Part shown: one piece after another, positions 1 to 7,347 of the stretch
How positions within the stretch are numbered: position 1 is the first letter of the stretch
Layout: each line of letters starts with the position of its first letter
NCBI GenBank assembly: GCA_039808465.1
Contig: JBDHTA010000001.1
Coordinates: 1 to 64,000, forward strand
Direction of reading: 5' to 3'
Length of the DNA: 64,000 nucleotides
Origin: Metarhizobium sp039808465
GTDB taxonomy: Bacteria > Pseudomonadota > Alphaproteobacteria > Rhizobiales > Rhizobiaceae
Program-made: the position numbers and the translations under genes
Notes under the pieces: generated by a model
What the model saw: only the letters and a program-made list of their open reading frames with translations
Told to the model about the DNA's origin: nothing
Database searches by the model: none

Positions 1-751
1 CCAAGACCCATCCGTAGAGATAGCCCATATCCATGGATTCGGCACGATATTCCGGATAGAAGCCGGTGCGGAACAGCATCAAGACATGCACCAATGGATT
101 CAGCAGCAAAATTTCATGGAAGGGATGCGGAATGGAATCAGGCAGGAAAAACACGCCCGAAATCAGATAAAGCGGACGGGTAACCAGAACGAATATCTTT
201 TCATAGATGGGATATTTGGAAAACAGCACATTGTTCGCCAAAGCTGCTCCAAAGGCCAGCATGCTCGCTGCGAAAGCGGCTTCGATAATAGGCGGCCAGT
301 GTAGATTCGGGGGAACACGTGTTGTGTAGATGACAAAGCCCAAGACGATACAGGCAACCATCGTCGTTGTTCCCATTTGTAGCAGATAGCGTGCAACTAC
401 GGCATCAAAAGGTGCGACATTGGGATAGCTAAACAGCGTCTTGTTGGCATTTGTCGCAGAAGCGACATAAGTTTCAACGGCATTGTAAAACTGGAACGCC
501 AGAAAACCGGTTGCGTAAAACAAAGGGAAACTAGTGCCAAGGGCTGGCATATGAGCGAGGGCACTGAAAACCAGGGTCATGATGGTGATATTCGCCACCG
601 GATCGAGAAGCGCCCAGAGATAACCTCCCGGCTTGTTACCGAAACGGGTCGCCATTTCACGCGCCAGCATAGCGGCGACGACACGCAGATGCGTCACATA
701 GGGGCTGTCGCTTTTCATAGCTTTATTTATCGCCATGGCGACAGAACCCAT
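1..751 (-). CDS. kpsM: Capsular polysaccharide ABC exporter permease, KpsM-like (3' end outside window)
   Basis: ABC-2 type permease expected to form the inner-membrane channel through which the KpsT ATPase drives capsule polysaccharide export. The minus frame stays open from about 751 to the window edge, about 250 codons, so only a short C-terminus should be missing compared with the usual 255-265 residues. Read by eye, the translation contains ALLDPVANITIMTLVFSAL early on, a long run of hydrophobic segments, and LYLISGVFFLPDSIP with LLNPLVHVLMLFR near the visible end; these are familiar KpsM/RfbA-type permease landmarks. It lies 27 bp downstream of the KpsE gene in the same direction. The start is uncertain: ATG codons at 751, 736 and 718 are all in frame and none has a convincing Shine-Dalgarno sequence. 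The stretch is AT-richer than the rest of the window. Confidence 0.85.
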   Translation of the reverse strand, partial: MGSVAMAINKAMKSDSPYVTHLRVVAAMLAREMATRFGNKPGGYLWALLDPVANITIMTLVFSALAHMPALGTSFPLFYATGFLAFQFYNAVETYVASATNANKTLFSYPNVAPFDAVVARYLLQMGTTTMVACIVLGFVIYTTRVPPNLHWPPIIEAAFAASMLAFGAALANNVLFSKYPIYEKIFVLVTRPLYLISGVFFLPDSIPHPFHEILLLNPLVHVLMLFRTGFYPEYRAESMDMGYLYGWVL

Positions 752-778
752 GCCCGTGAAGATCCGTAAATCATCTTA

Positions 779-2188
779 TCAGTTGCGGTCACGGATATTG
801 TAGTAGCCCATGACGCCGACAGCCCAGAAGAAGCACAGAATGCCGCAAACCAGGAGCGAATAGAAGATACGCGCCGGGTATTGAGCCCATTCCGACAGGG
901 TCGGCTTCAGGAAGACGGCGAGATAGCGCTGCCGGTTGTTGGCGTCGATCCGTGCCTTTTCGAGACTCGTCAGTGCAGCCGTATAGGCACGCTCGGCAAA
1001 TTCGCGTCCGGTTTCCAGCGTTTCATACTCGGCAATCCGGTTGGCCACATCACTGCCACGGTCTTCGCGGCGTGTCTTGGTCGTGGCCTGCGATGAGCCG
1101 CTGCCGACCCGGCTGCGCTCCCGCTGAATCTGTTCCTCAAGACTGGCGATGTGGTTGCTTAGCAACCGGACACGCGGCGAATCGTCGGACATTTGCGAGC
1201 GTGCGTTTGCCAAATCCGAATTCAACTGAACCAGCTGCATTTCCAGCGAACTGATCAGCTGGGTAGCGATCTTGGCGCCTTCCGTCGGATCGACTTCCTG
1301 GGCGCGATCGCGATATTCGAGCAATGCGCTTCGCGCCTGCGACAATCTGCGCTCGGCGATGGAAACTTCCTGATGGGCCGACTCGAGCACGCCTTTGCGC
1401 GCGTCTGCGGACAGGTCGTTGACCAGTTTCTCGCTGGCCGCGATCACGAAACTTGCGATGCGCCGAGCTTGCTCGGCTTCGAAGGCGCGTACCTGCAACT
1501 CGATGATGCCGGAACTCTGGTCGAAGCTGACATTGACGACGCTACGCCAGAACTCATTCTTGCTTTCGATGGGCGAATTCGGGCTCAGCGCGTAATAGTA
1601 GTCCAGCCCTCGAACAGCATAGATGTTTTCGAGCCCGAATTCCGCATCCACCATCTTTACCATCTGTTCGCTTCGGATAAAATCTATCAGGATATAGCTA
1701 TCCGAAACGGTGCTGCCGGATGATGTCTGGGTAAACATGCCCAGCACATCGGATGGCGAGGAAGCTTCGATAGAGCGCACGGCAAAGGATGCCGACGAAT
1801 GATACTGGTCTTGTGCCACGAAGCACATGTAAAGCGTCGCCAGAAGGCCGGGAATGAGCACGACAGCCACAAAAGAAGCCGCCATCGTAAAATGTCGTAA
1901 ATGAAAGCGGCTTTTGCCCGTCACGGGGGCTTCTTCTACGGCCGGAGCGGTAGTATCAGCCTTCTTTTGCTTGTCTGCCGGAGCACGCACCGGCGCGATT
2001 TCCGGAGCAGGCTCCGGCACCTTGACGGGCTGATCCAGCAACGATTTCAGCAAGGTGACGTGATCGAGCTTTGCGATCGCTGCCGTCTTTTTCGGTTGAA
2101 CGGCATCCTTCGGCGCGGTCATCCGCTCCGGCAATGCATTTTCAGCAACCACTTTGATCGACGAGGCGGCAGGTTTCGATCCGGTCAT
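779..2188 (-). CDS. kpsE: Capsule polysaccharide export inner-membrane protein, KpsE/CtrB/BexC-like
   Basis: Polysaccharide co-polymerase-type adaptor thought to bridge the KpsMT transporter and the outer-membrane exporter across the periplasm. The 469-residue protein has a long disordered Pro/Ala/Lys-rich cytoplasmic N-terminus (about 1-95), a membrane segment at about 101-123, a large periplasmic part with heptad-like coiled coil around 250-400, and a second membrane segment near the C-terminus (about 437-460), the standard topology of the family. The start at 2188 is chosen because it gives an ATGA overlap with the stop of the upstream ATPase gene; a longer reading to 2287 would run into that gene. 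The N-terminal cytoplasmic extension is longer than in E. coli KpsE (about 380 residues). Confidence 0.87.
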   Translation of the reverse strand: MTGSKPAASSIKVVAENALPERMTAPKDAVQPKKTAAIAKLDHVTLLKSLLDQPVKVPEPAPEIAPVRAPADKQKKADTTAPAVEEAPVTGKSRFHLRHFTMAASFVAVVLIPGLLATLYMCFVAQDQYHSSASFAVRSIEASSPSDVLGMFTQTSSGSTVSDSYILIDFIRSEQMVKMVDAEFGLENIYAVRGLDYYYALSPNSPIESKNEFWRSVVNVSFDQSSGIIELQVRAFEAEQARRIASFVIAASEKLVNDLSADARKGVLESAHQEVSIAERRLSQARSALLEYRDRAQEVDPTEGAKIATQLISSLEMQLVQLNSDLANARSQMSDDSPRVRLLSNHIASLEEQIQRERSRVGSGSSQATTKTRREDRGSDVANRIAEYETLETGREFAERAYTAALTSLEKARIDANNRQRYLAVFLKPTLSEWAQYPARIFYSLLVCGILCFFWAVGVMGYYNIRDRN

Positions 2189-2847
2189 GCGCTTTCCTTC
2201 ATGTTCTTGTTGTGAACCGCGATCGCATCTTTCACGGAGTCGTAGAATGTCAGCTTGCCACGTTCCAATACGATGCCGCAATCGCAATACTCGCGTATCG
2301 TCGCCGTGCTGTGGGATACCATGATCACATCCGAGTCATGAAGGCGCGTTTCAAACACGATCTTGCATTTCTTCTTGAAGTTCGTGTCGCCAACCGCCGT
2401 GATTTCGTCCACGAGATAATAATCGAATTTCACACCCATGCTGATGCCAAAGGCAAGCCTGGCCTTCATGCCAGACGAATACGTTCCTACCGGTGCCCGG
2501 AAGAACGCGCCAAGCTCCGCGAAGTCCTGAACATATTCTATGAGTTCTTCCGTATCAACACCGTAAATGCGCGCGACAAAACGTACATTCTGTTCTCCGG
2601 TGAGGCTGGGCTGGAAGCTTCCCTGAAATCCCAGCGGCCAGGAGACCAGTCCATGCCGGATGATCCGCCCGGAATCGAGCGCGAGGGTTCCGGAAATCAG
2701 GCGCAGCAGCGTCGATTTGCCTGCGCCGTTCCTGCCGAGCAGGCCAATACTCTGCCCGCGCGGGATCGTCAGGCTCACGCCGTCCAGGATGGGTTTGCGG
2801 ATCCCTTTCGACTGAACGATTTTCGTAGCATTTTCAAGCCTGATCAT
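2185..2847 (-). CDS. kpsT: Capsule polysaccharide ABC transporter ATPase, KpsT-like
   Basis: Nucleotide-binding subunit of the capsule exporter. The 220-residue protein has the Walker A loop GLLGRNGAGKSTLL, the signature YSSGMKARLAFG, the Walker B region YYLVDEITAVGD and the switch region VIMVSHS, all typical of KpsT/TagH-type polysaccharide exporters, and its length matches the family (217-224). The ATG at 2847 places the domain at the N-terminus (MIRLENATK); the in-frame ATG at 2901 would only add non-homologous residues. Its stop overlaps the KpsE start (ATGA), so the two are translationally coupled. About 80 bp separate it from the KpsC-like gene upstream. Confidence 0.92.
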   Translation of the reverse strand: MIRLENATKIVQSKGIRKPILDGVSLTIPRGQSIGLLGRNGAGKSTLLRLISGTLALDSGRIIRHGLVSWPLGFQGSFQPSLTGEQNVRFVARIYGVDTEELIEYVQDFAELGAFFRAPVGTYSSGMKARLAFGISMGVKFDYYLVDEITAVGDTNFKKKCKIVFETRLHDSDVIMVSHSTATIREYCDCGIVLERGKLTFYDSVKDAIAVHNKNMKESA

Positions 2848-2928
2848 TGCGCCTCGAGATTTAAAGCAAACGCGGCGGACGGAAACACCCAAACATAACA
2901 AAATTATGGCCTTCCGGCCAATCCCTCA

Positions 2929-4257
2929 TTATTCGCCGAAGGGATAGAGAATTCGTCCCGCCAGACGCTGCGGCGGCGATGAAAGCTCCCTGAAGAACCG
3001 GACCGGGTTCGAGCGAAAATAATCGGCGTCATCCGCGTTGCCGATTCGCGCCACGACCCGGGCCAGCAAGGGCGTCAGGGCATGCCGCCAGCCCATGATG
3101 CCATATTCGCCCCACGCCTTCCAGGCGGGCCGTCCGGCAAGCTGGATGCTGACGAGGTCGGCCCGGTCATCGACCGCCGCGTTCATCAGCCAGTCCATCG
3201 CCTGCTCGATGGTCCAGCGGATCCCCGTGCACGGGTCGAAATACAGGGGATAGAGCACATAGGCACCGAGAAAAAGCTCTTCGATCGACAGTTTGCGGTG
3301 GCGCCGCCCGGTATCCTGCCGGTCGTCCGTCAGCCCCCATCCGGAATAGAAGGGGGCACCCATCACCGTAACGTGCATGCCCCTGAGCAGAGCTTCGAAA
3401 CCGACCAGCGATGTCATCGTATAGACGTGATCGACGCCTGCGAGCACCTCGGCCAAGGGCCGCGCTGCCGTATCGACATGACAGATATTCGCGACATCGG
3501 CGGGATCGCTGACCTGCTGGCGCACGCGGGCAAGCACATCCGGATGCGGGCGGTAGATGACGACCGCTTGCGGGTTTTCCGCTCTGGCCAGCCGCACGAG
3601 ATCGTTGTTGGTCATTGGCCGGGACAATCCGAAACGGATCGAGGCATCCTGCTCCACCTGGCCGACCACCAGGATCCGCTTTTCCGTCCCGTTGCTCTGC
3701 GGCATGGCCGCCTTTCCGCCGCCGCCGTTATATTTCGTCAGCCCGGAGGCGAGAATGAAATCGATTGCCCGCCGCGAGCGCTCGATCTGGGAGGCGTCGA
3801 ACTGCGCATTTGCCAGGATGTCCTCCAGATCCGAGGCGCCCCGGCAATCGAAATATGGGCGCTGCCGGTCGAGCGTCAGCGACAGCGGAGCCGTGCGGCT
3901 GGCGCTCTTGCGCCGCGACCTGAGGAAGCCGTCCTCCATGTAGAGCACGCCGATATGGTGGCGCTCCGCCAAGTCCTGATAGGGCGGCGGGCAGATTGGC
4001 CCCCATACGAGGATTTCGCGGTTGGCAGCGGCTGCGATCCTGTTCTGCCACTGCTTCGCGTCACGCTTTCCCGGATAAAGCGGCACGAAATGAAGATGGC
4101 GCCCGGGAAAATAGCGCCGCATGAAATCGTGCTTCCAGAACGGAAATCCGATTGCGAAGGTTTCGGTGGGCGGCTGGCCGGGCGGCAACGGATCGTTGAG
4201 GGGCAATGGAAGGCAATCATGCAGTTGGCGACGCATGATCCTACCAGATCCCGGCAT
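2929..4257 (-). CDS. Capsule biosynthesis protein, single-module KpsC-like (beta-Kdo transferase family)
   Basis: Probably a retaining beta-Kdo glycosyltransferase that builds the poly-Kdo linker between lyso-phosphatidylglycerol and the capsule chain. The 442-residue protein shows the KpsC landmarks VLYMEDGFLRS (about 105-115), VYTMTSLVGFEALLRGMHV and GAPFYSGWGLTDDR. E. coli KpsC is about 675 residues with two related transferase modules; here only one module plus a C-terminal extension is present, so it may catalyse only one of the two alternating linkages or pair with a second gene outside the window. It is the first capsule gene in the minus-strand order KpsC-KpsT-KpsE-KpsM. An alternative start is the ATG at 4236, which has an AGG very close upstream. 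KpsS is the other family considered, but the motifs fit KpsC. Confidence 0.78.
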   Translation of the reverse strand: MPGSGRIMRRQLHDCLPLPLNDPLPPGQPPTETFAIGFPFWKHDFMRRYFPGRHLHFVPLYPGKRDAKQWQNRIAAAANREILVWGPICPPPYQDLAERHHIGVLYMEDGFLRSRRKSASRTAPLSLTLDRQRPYFDCRGASDLEDILANAQFDASQIERSRRAIDFILASGLTKYNGGGGKAAMPQSNGTEKRILVVGQVEQDASIRFGLSRPMTNNDLVRLARAENPQAVVIYRPHPDVLARVRQQVSDPADVANICHVDTAARPLAEVLAGVDHVYTMTSLVGFEALLRGMHVTVMGAPFYSGWGLTDDRQDTGRRHRKLSIEELFLGAYVLYPLYFDPCTGIRWTIEQAMDWLMNAAVDDRADLVSIQLAGRPAWKAWGEYGIMGWRHALTPLLARVVARIGNADDADYFRSNPVRFFRELSSPPQRLAGRILYPFGE

Positions 4258-4342
4258 TGAAGTTGAAGCCCGATTATCGCCAGCCCCGCATTAATGCAGC
4301 CGCCGCCCTGCCATTGCCGGGAGAGCGGCGGCTGATTGCAAC

Positions 4343-4774
4343 CTATTTGGCCGCATCGCGCCGGGCGAGGATCTCGGTCATGCGCTTCCGGGCGGCGGGC
4401 GGCAGATCGGCGGGCAGGTCGGCTTCCGTCGCGGGCTTGCCGCCGACCTGGATCAGCATCGCCATGCCCATGGTGAAATGCGGCGAGCATTTGATGCCCC
4501 AGATGCCCTCCTCGGTCAGCGTCACCTCGATTTCCTGATTGATCTTGCCGACGAATTTCTTGCCCCCTTCGGGGATCATCCCGGCAATGGTCGCGGCATT
4601 GTGGCCGGGATCGGTGGCGAGGAATTTGACCGTGTCACCCGGCTTGATCACCAGATATTCCGGCTCGAAAGGCATCGGGCCGGTGTCGTTGCGATTGAGC
4701 ATCTTGACTTCGAAGGTCTCGGCCATGGCCGGAAATGCAAACAGGCTCAGCAGAAGCGTCAGGCGAAGCAGCAT
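4343..4774 (-). CDS. Pseudoazurin (periplasmic blue copper protein)
   Basis: Small type 1 copper electron carrier, in denitrifiers the donor to copper nitrite reductase or nitrous oxide reductase, and otherwise a general periplasmic electron shuttle. The 143 residues begin with a Sec signal peptide (cleavage after FPAMA, about residue 18). The copper ligands are all visible: His in DPGHNA, then Cys, His and Met in IKCSPHFTMGMAM. The C-terminal helical tail ARKRMTEILARRDAAK is also typical. It starts 46 bp after the stop of the FecCD-type permease on the same strand and could be read from the same transcript. No denitrification gene is visible nearby, so its partner is unknown. Confidence 0.93.
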   Translation of the reverse strand: MLLRLTLLLSLFAFPAMAETFEVKMLNRNDTGPMPFEPEYLVIKPGDTVKFLATDPGHNAATIAGMIPEGGKKFVGKINQEIEVTLTEEGIWGIKCSPHFTMGMAMLIQVGGKPATEADLPADLPPAARKRMTEILARRDAAK

Positions 4775-4820
4775 GGAAGCAATCCTTTAGGATGTTGAAT
4801 TGTGGATATCGGCCGGGCGC

Positions 4821-5858
4821 TCATCGCTCCCTCCCCCGGATCATGATGACGGCGAAGACCGGCGCGCCGACCAGCGCGGTGATGACGCCGATCGGCAGAA
4901 CCTGCCCGGGCAGGGCGATGCGGGACACGACATCCGAGATGACGAGAAAGACGGCGCCCGCCAGCGCCGTGGCGGGCACGAGACGGCTGTGCCGGGTGCC
5001 GACGAGAATGCGCATCGCATGCGGCACCACCAGCCCGACGAAGCCGATCGCGCCCGCAACGGACACCATGATCGCCGTCACCAGCGTCGCCGCCGCGATC
5101 AGCACGATCTGCGCCCGCCGCACGTCGATGCCGAGCGCGGCGGCACTTTCGGCCCCGAAGGTGAAGGCGTCGAGCGTGCGCGCATGCCAGAGCGTGACGC
5201 CAAGGCCGAGCAGCGTCATCGGGATGACCAGCCAGGTATCCGGCCAGCGCACGCCGGAGAGGTTGCCCAGCAGCCAGAACATGATGCCCCTCGCCTGCTC
5301 GGCGCTGGCCGATTGCGCGATGATCAGCGCCGTCAACGCGTTGAACATCTGCGAACCGGCGATCCCCGCCAGAATGATCACGCCCGCGCCGCGCACGCCG
5401 GAACCGCCGCCCGCCGCATGGGCAAGCAGCGCAACCAGCGCGAAGGCGGTGAGCGCGCCCGCGAAGGCCCCCGCCGACATGCTGACCAGCCCCGCCCCGA
5501 AGCCCGCCACCGCAACGGCGACCGCCCCGGTCGAGGCGCCCGCCGAGATGCCGAGCAGATAGGGTTCGGCCAGCGGATTGCGCAGCAGCGCCTGAAGGAT
5601 CAGCCCCGACAGCGCAAGGCTGGCGCCGCCGCAGGCGGCCACCACGGCGCGCGACATGCGGTAATGCCAGATCACGCTGAGTTCGACGGCATCGATCTCC
5701 CCTCTCGGGAAACCCGCCTTGGTGGCGAGAACATCGAAGACGGTGGAAAGCGGTATGCGCGTTTCGCCCACCGCCGTCCCGAACAGCAGCGCCGCGGCCA
5801 GAACAGCCGGAGCCAGCCAGAGCCATCTCAGGCTGCCTGCCGCAGCACTCCGTTTCAT
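4821..5858 (-). CDS. FecCD/BtuC-family ABC transporter permease, probably for a cobalamin-type compound
   Basis: Membrane permease of a type II importer for corrinoids, siderophores or heme. The 345-residue protein is strongly hydrophobic with about ten membrane segments and the family stretches LSGLILQALLRNPLAEPYLLG near residue 90 and GFVGLVVPHAMRILVG near residue 265, the latter being the coupling region that contacts the ATPase. Its ATG overlaps the stop of the upstream binding-protein gene (ATGA at 5855-5858), so the two are co-translated. The cobalamin riboswitch ahead of the pair argues for a corrinoid-related substrate. No ATPase gene follows; the next gene is pseudoazurin. Confidence 0.9.
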   Translation of the reverse strand: MKRSAAAGSLRWLWLAPAVLAAALLFGTAVGETRIPLSTVFDVLATKAGFPRGEIDAVELSVIWHYRMSRAVVAACGGASLALSGLILQALLRNPLAEPYLLGISAGASTGAVAVAVAGFGAGLVSMSAGAFAGALTAFALVALLAHAAGGGSGVRGAGVIILAGIAGSQMFNALTALIIAQSASAEQARGIMFWLLGNLSGVRWPDTWLVIPMTLLGLGVTLWHARTLDAFTFGAESAAALGIDVRRAQIVLIAAATLVTAIMVSVAGAIGFVGLVVPHAMRILVGTRHSRLVPATALAGAVFLVISDVVSRIALPGQVLPIGVITALVGAPVFAVIMIRGRER

Positions 5859-6865
5859 TTCTTCAGACCGTATCCGGCAAGCGTGTCGGACAGTTTTTCA
5901 AGCGCGAAAATGGCGCGCACCGACGGATCCATCGCATTGGCTTCCATGGTGAGGATGCGGTCCTGCTTGACGGCTTCCATCTCGCTGGTGACCGGATCGC
6001 TCTTGAGGAATTCCTGCTTGACGGCGATATCGTCGGCGGGGAAACGGCGGCGGTTCATCTCGGCGGCGACGATGAAGGTGGGCTTGGCCGTGGCGATGGT
6101 TTCCCAGCCGACGGTCGGCCATTCTTCCTCGGAGGACACGACGTTCTTCACGCCGAGCTTCGAGAGCATCCAGCCCGGCACGCCATTGGCGCCCGCGACG
6201 TAAGGATCGATCTCGATATCGGCGGAGGAATACCAGAACACGCCCGACACGTCGTCCGGCAGGTTCAACGCCTTGGCCTTCTCGACGGCGGCGTCCTCAC
6301 GCGCCTTCAGGTCGGCGACCAGCTTTTCGCCGCGCTCGGCAACGTCGAAGATCTCGGCCAGCTCGGTGATGCCCTGATAGAGCAGCTCGGTGTCGAACAG
6401 CGTCTTGCGCGCGCCGTCCATGCTCTGAGTGTTGTCCTTGCCGACGCATTCGGTCGGCATGATCCAGCTCGGAATCTTGGCGTCATCGAACATTTCGCGT
6501 GTGCCGACGGCGCCCTGCGGGCCGATCATCCATTCATAGGCGGTCACGACAAGCTCGGGCTTCTTCGTCACCACGCTTTCGAAGCTCGGGGCGTTGTCGG
6601 CCAGGCGCTCGACCGTCTTGTCGGTCTCGGCGAATTCCGGCAGCACCGGGTTGATCCAGAGCGCGGTGCCCTTCACCTTGTCGGCAAGGCCGAGCATGTA
6701 GATGATCTCGGTCGTGCTCTGGCCGACGCTGACGACGCTTTCCGGCGCCTTTTCGATGGTGATTTCGTGGCCGCAGCTCGTCAGCTTCAGCGGATAGGCG
6801 GTGGCCGCGAACGCCATCGGCGCCAGCGCGAAAGTGGCGATGAACGCCGTCGTGAACCTCAACAT
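5855..6865 (-). CDS. Periplasmic ABC substrate-binding protein (BtuF/FepB superfamily) under riboswitch control
   Basis: Class III periplasmic binding protein (helical-backbone type) expected to deliver a corrinoid or metal chelate to the adjacent permease. The 336-residue protein has a Sec signal peptide ending around APMAFAA, followed by ESVVSVGQSTTEIIYMLGLA, the usual entry into the first lobe; the second lobe contains VGWETIATAKPTFIVAAE. The start at 6865 is supported by a strong GGAAGG eight or so bases upstream and by the signal peptide. Longer readings would run into the riboswitch and are excluded. Regulation by vitamin B12 is inferred from the riboswitch at 6974-7150. Cobalt, cobinamide or heme cannot be excluded as ligands from the sequence. 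Confidence 0.88.
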   Translation of the reverse strand: MLRFTTAFIATFALAPMAFAATAYPLKLTSCGHEITIEKAPESVVSVGQSTTEIIYMLGLADKVKGTALWINPVLPEFAETDKTVERLADNAPSFESVVTKKPELVVTAYEWMIGPQGAVGTREMFDDAKIPSWIMPTECVGKDNTQSMDGARKTLFDTELLYQGITELAEIFDVAERGEKLVADLKAREDAAVEKAKALNLPDDVSGVFWYSSADIEIDPYVAGANGVPGWMLSKLGVKNVVSSEEEWPTVGWETIATAKPTFIVAAEMNRRRFPADDIAVKQEFLKSDPVTSEMEAVKQDRILTMEANAMDPSVRAIFALEKLSDTLAGYGLKK

Positions 6866-6973
6866 GGCAATTCCTTCCCGTTGGAATATCGGCGGGCGGA
6901 AGGATGGCCGGGGATCGAACGGACAGGCGCGACCACAAGCCCGCCGAGCCGACCCGCTCGGTTGGTCAATCTC

Positions 6974-7150
6974 AGCCGGCAGGTCTCCTGACTGACGGGT
7001 CATCGCTTGCTCGACCTTCCCAGGCCCTGCGGCCCAGTGGATATTTCGAGTTTCGCTCACCGCCTACAGTTGCGGGGGCAGTTCCGTTTGGCGCCACTGG
7101 CGGCCACGGATTCCCTGTTCGTTCCTTTCGGAAACCGGCATCCCCTCCCT
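6974..7150 (-). promoter_or_regulatory. Cobalamin (AdoCbl) riboswitch
   Basis: On the minus strand this leader has the conserved cobalamin riboswitch order: GCCGGTTTCCGAAAGGAACG, then CAGGGAATCCGTGG, then GGAACTGCCCCCGCAACTGTA, later GATGACCCGTCAGTCAGGAG and ACCTGCCGGC (the B12 box). It ends about 110 bases before the start of the binding-protein gene and should repress it when adenosylcobalamin is plentiful. A short stem CCGAGC-GGGTCG-GCTCGG follows the aptamer and may be part of the expression platform. The remainder of the 6866-7347 gap holds the promoter side of the riboswitch transcript and the upstream region of the divergent gene at 7348. Confidence 0.95.
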
Positions 7151-7347
7151 ATCTACTTATGAGGGTGCTGGCAAGGCGCGGCGGCGCTTTTACCAGAGCT
7201 TTACGGTTCCCCCGCCATTCGCAGGCGCGGCCGGAACCGGAAGGCGGGTTGCGGCGTTGACAGGCCTGTAGCCCCATGTCCCGAACCGGGGCGAAATCTG
7301 CCAGAAAGACCCGTCATGACATCCAGCGGAACCGGTGATTGCCCGTG

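Noticed and set aside
5855..7060. A longer binding-protein reading starting at 7060
   Set aside because: It would translate the cobalamin riboswitch; the signal peptide and the strong ribosome-binding site place the start at 6865.
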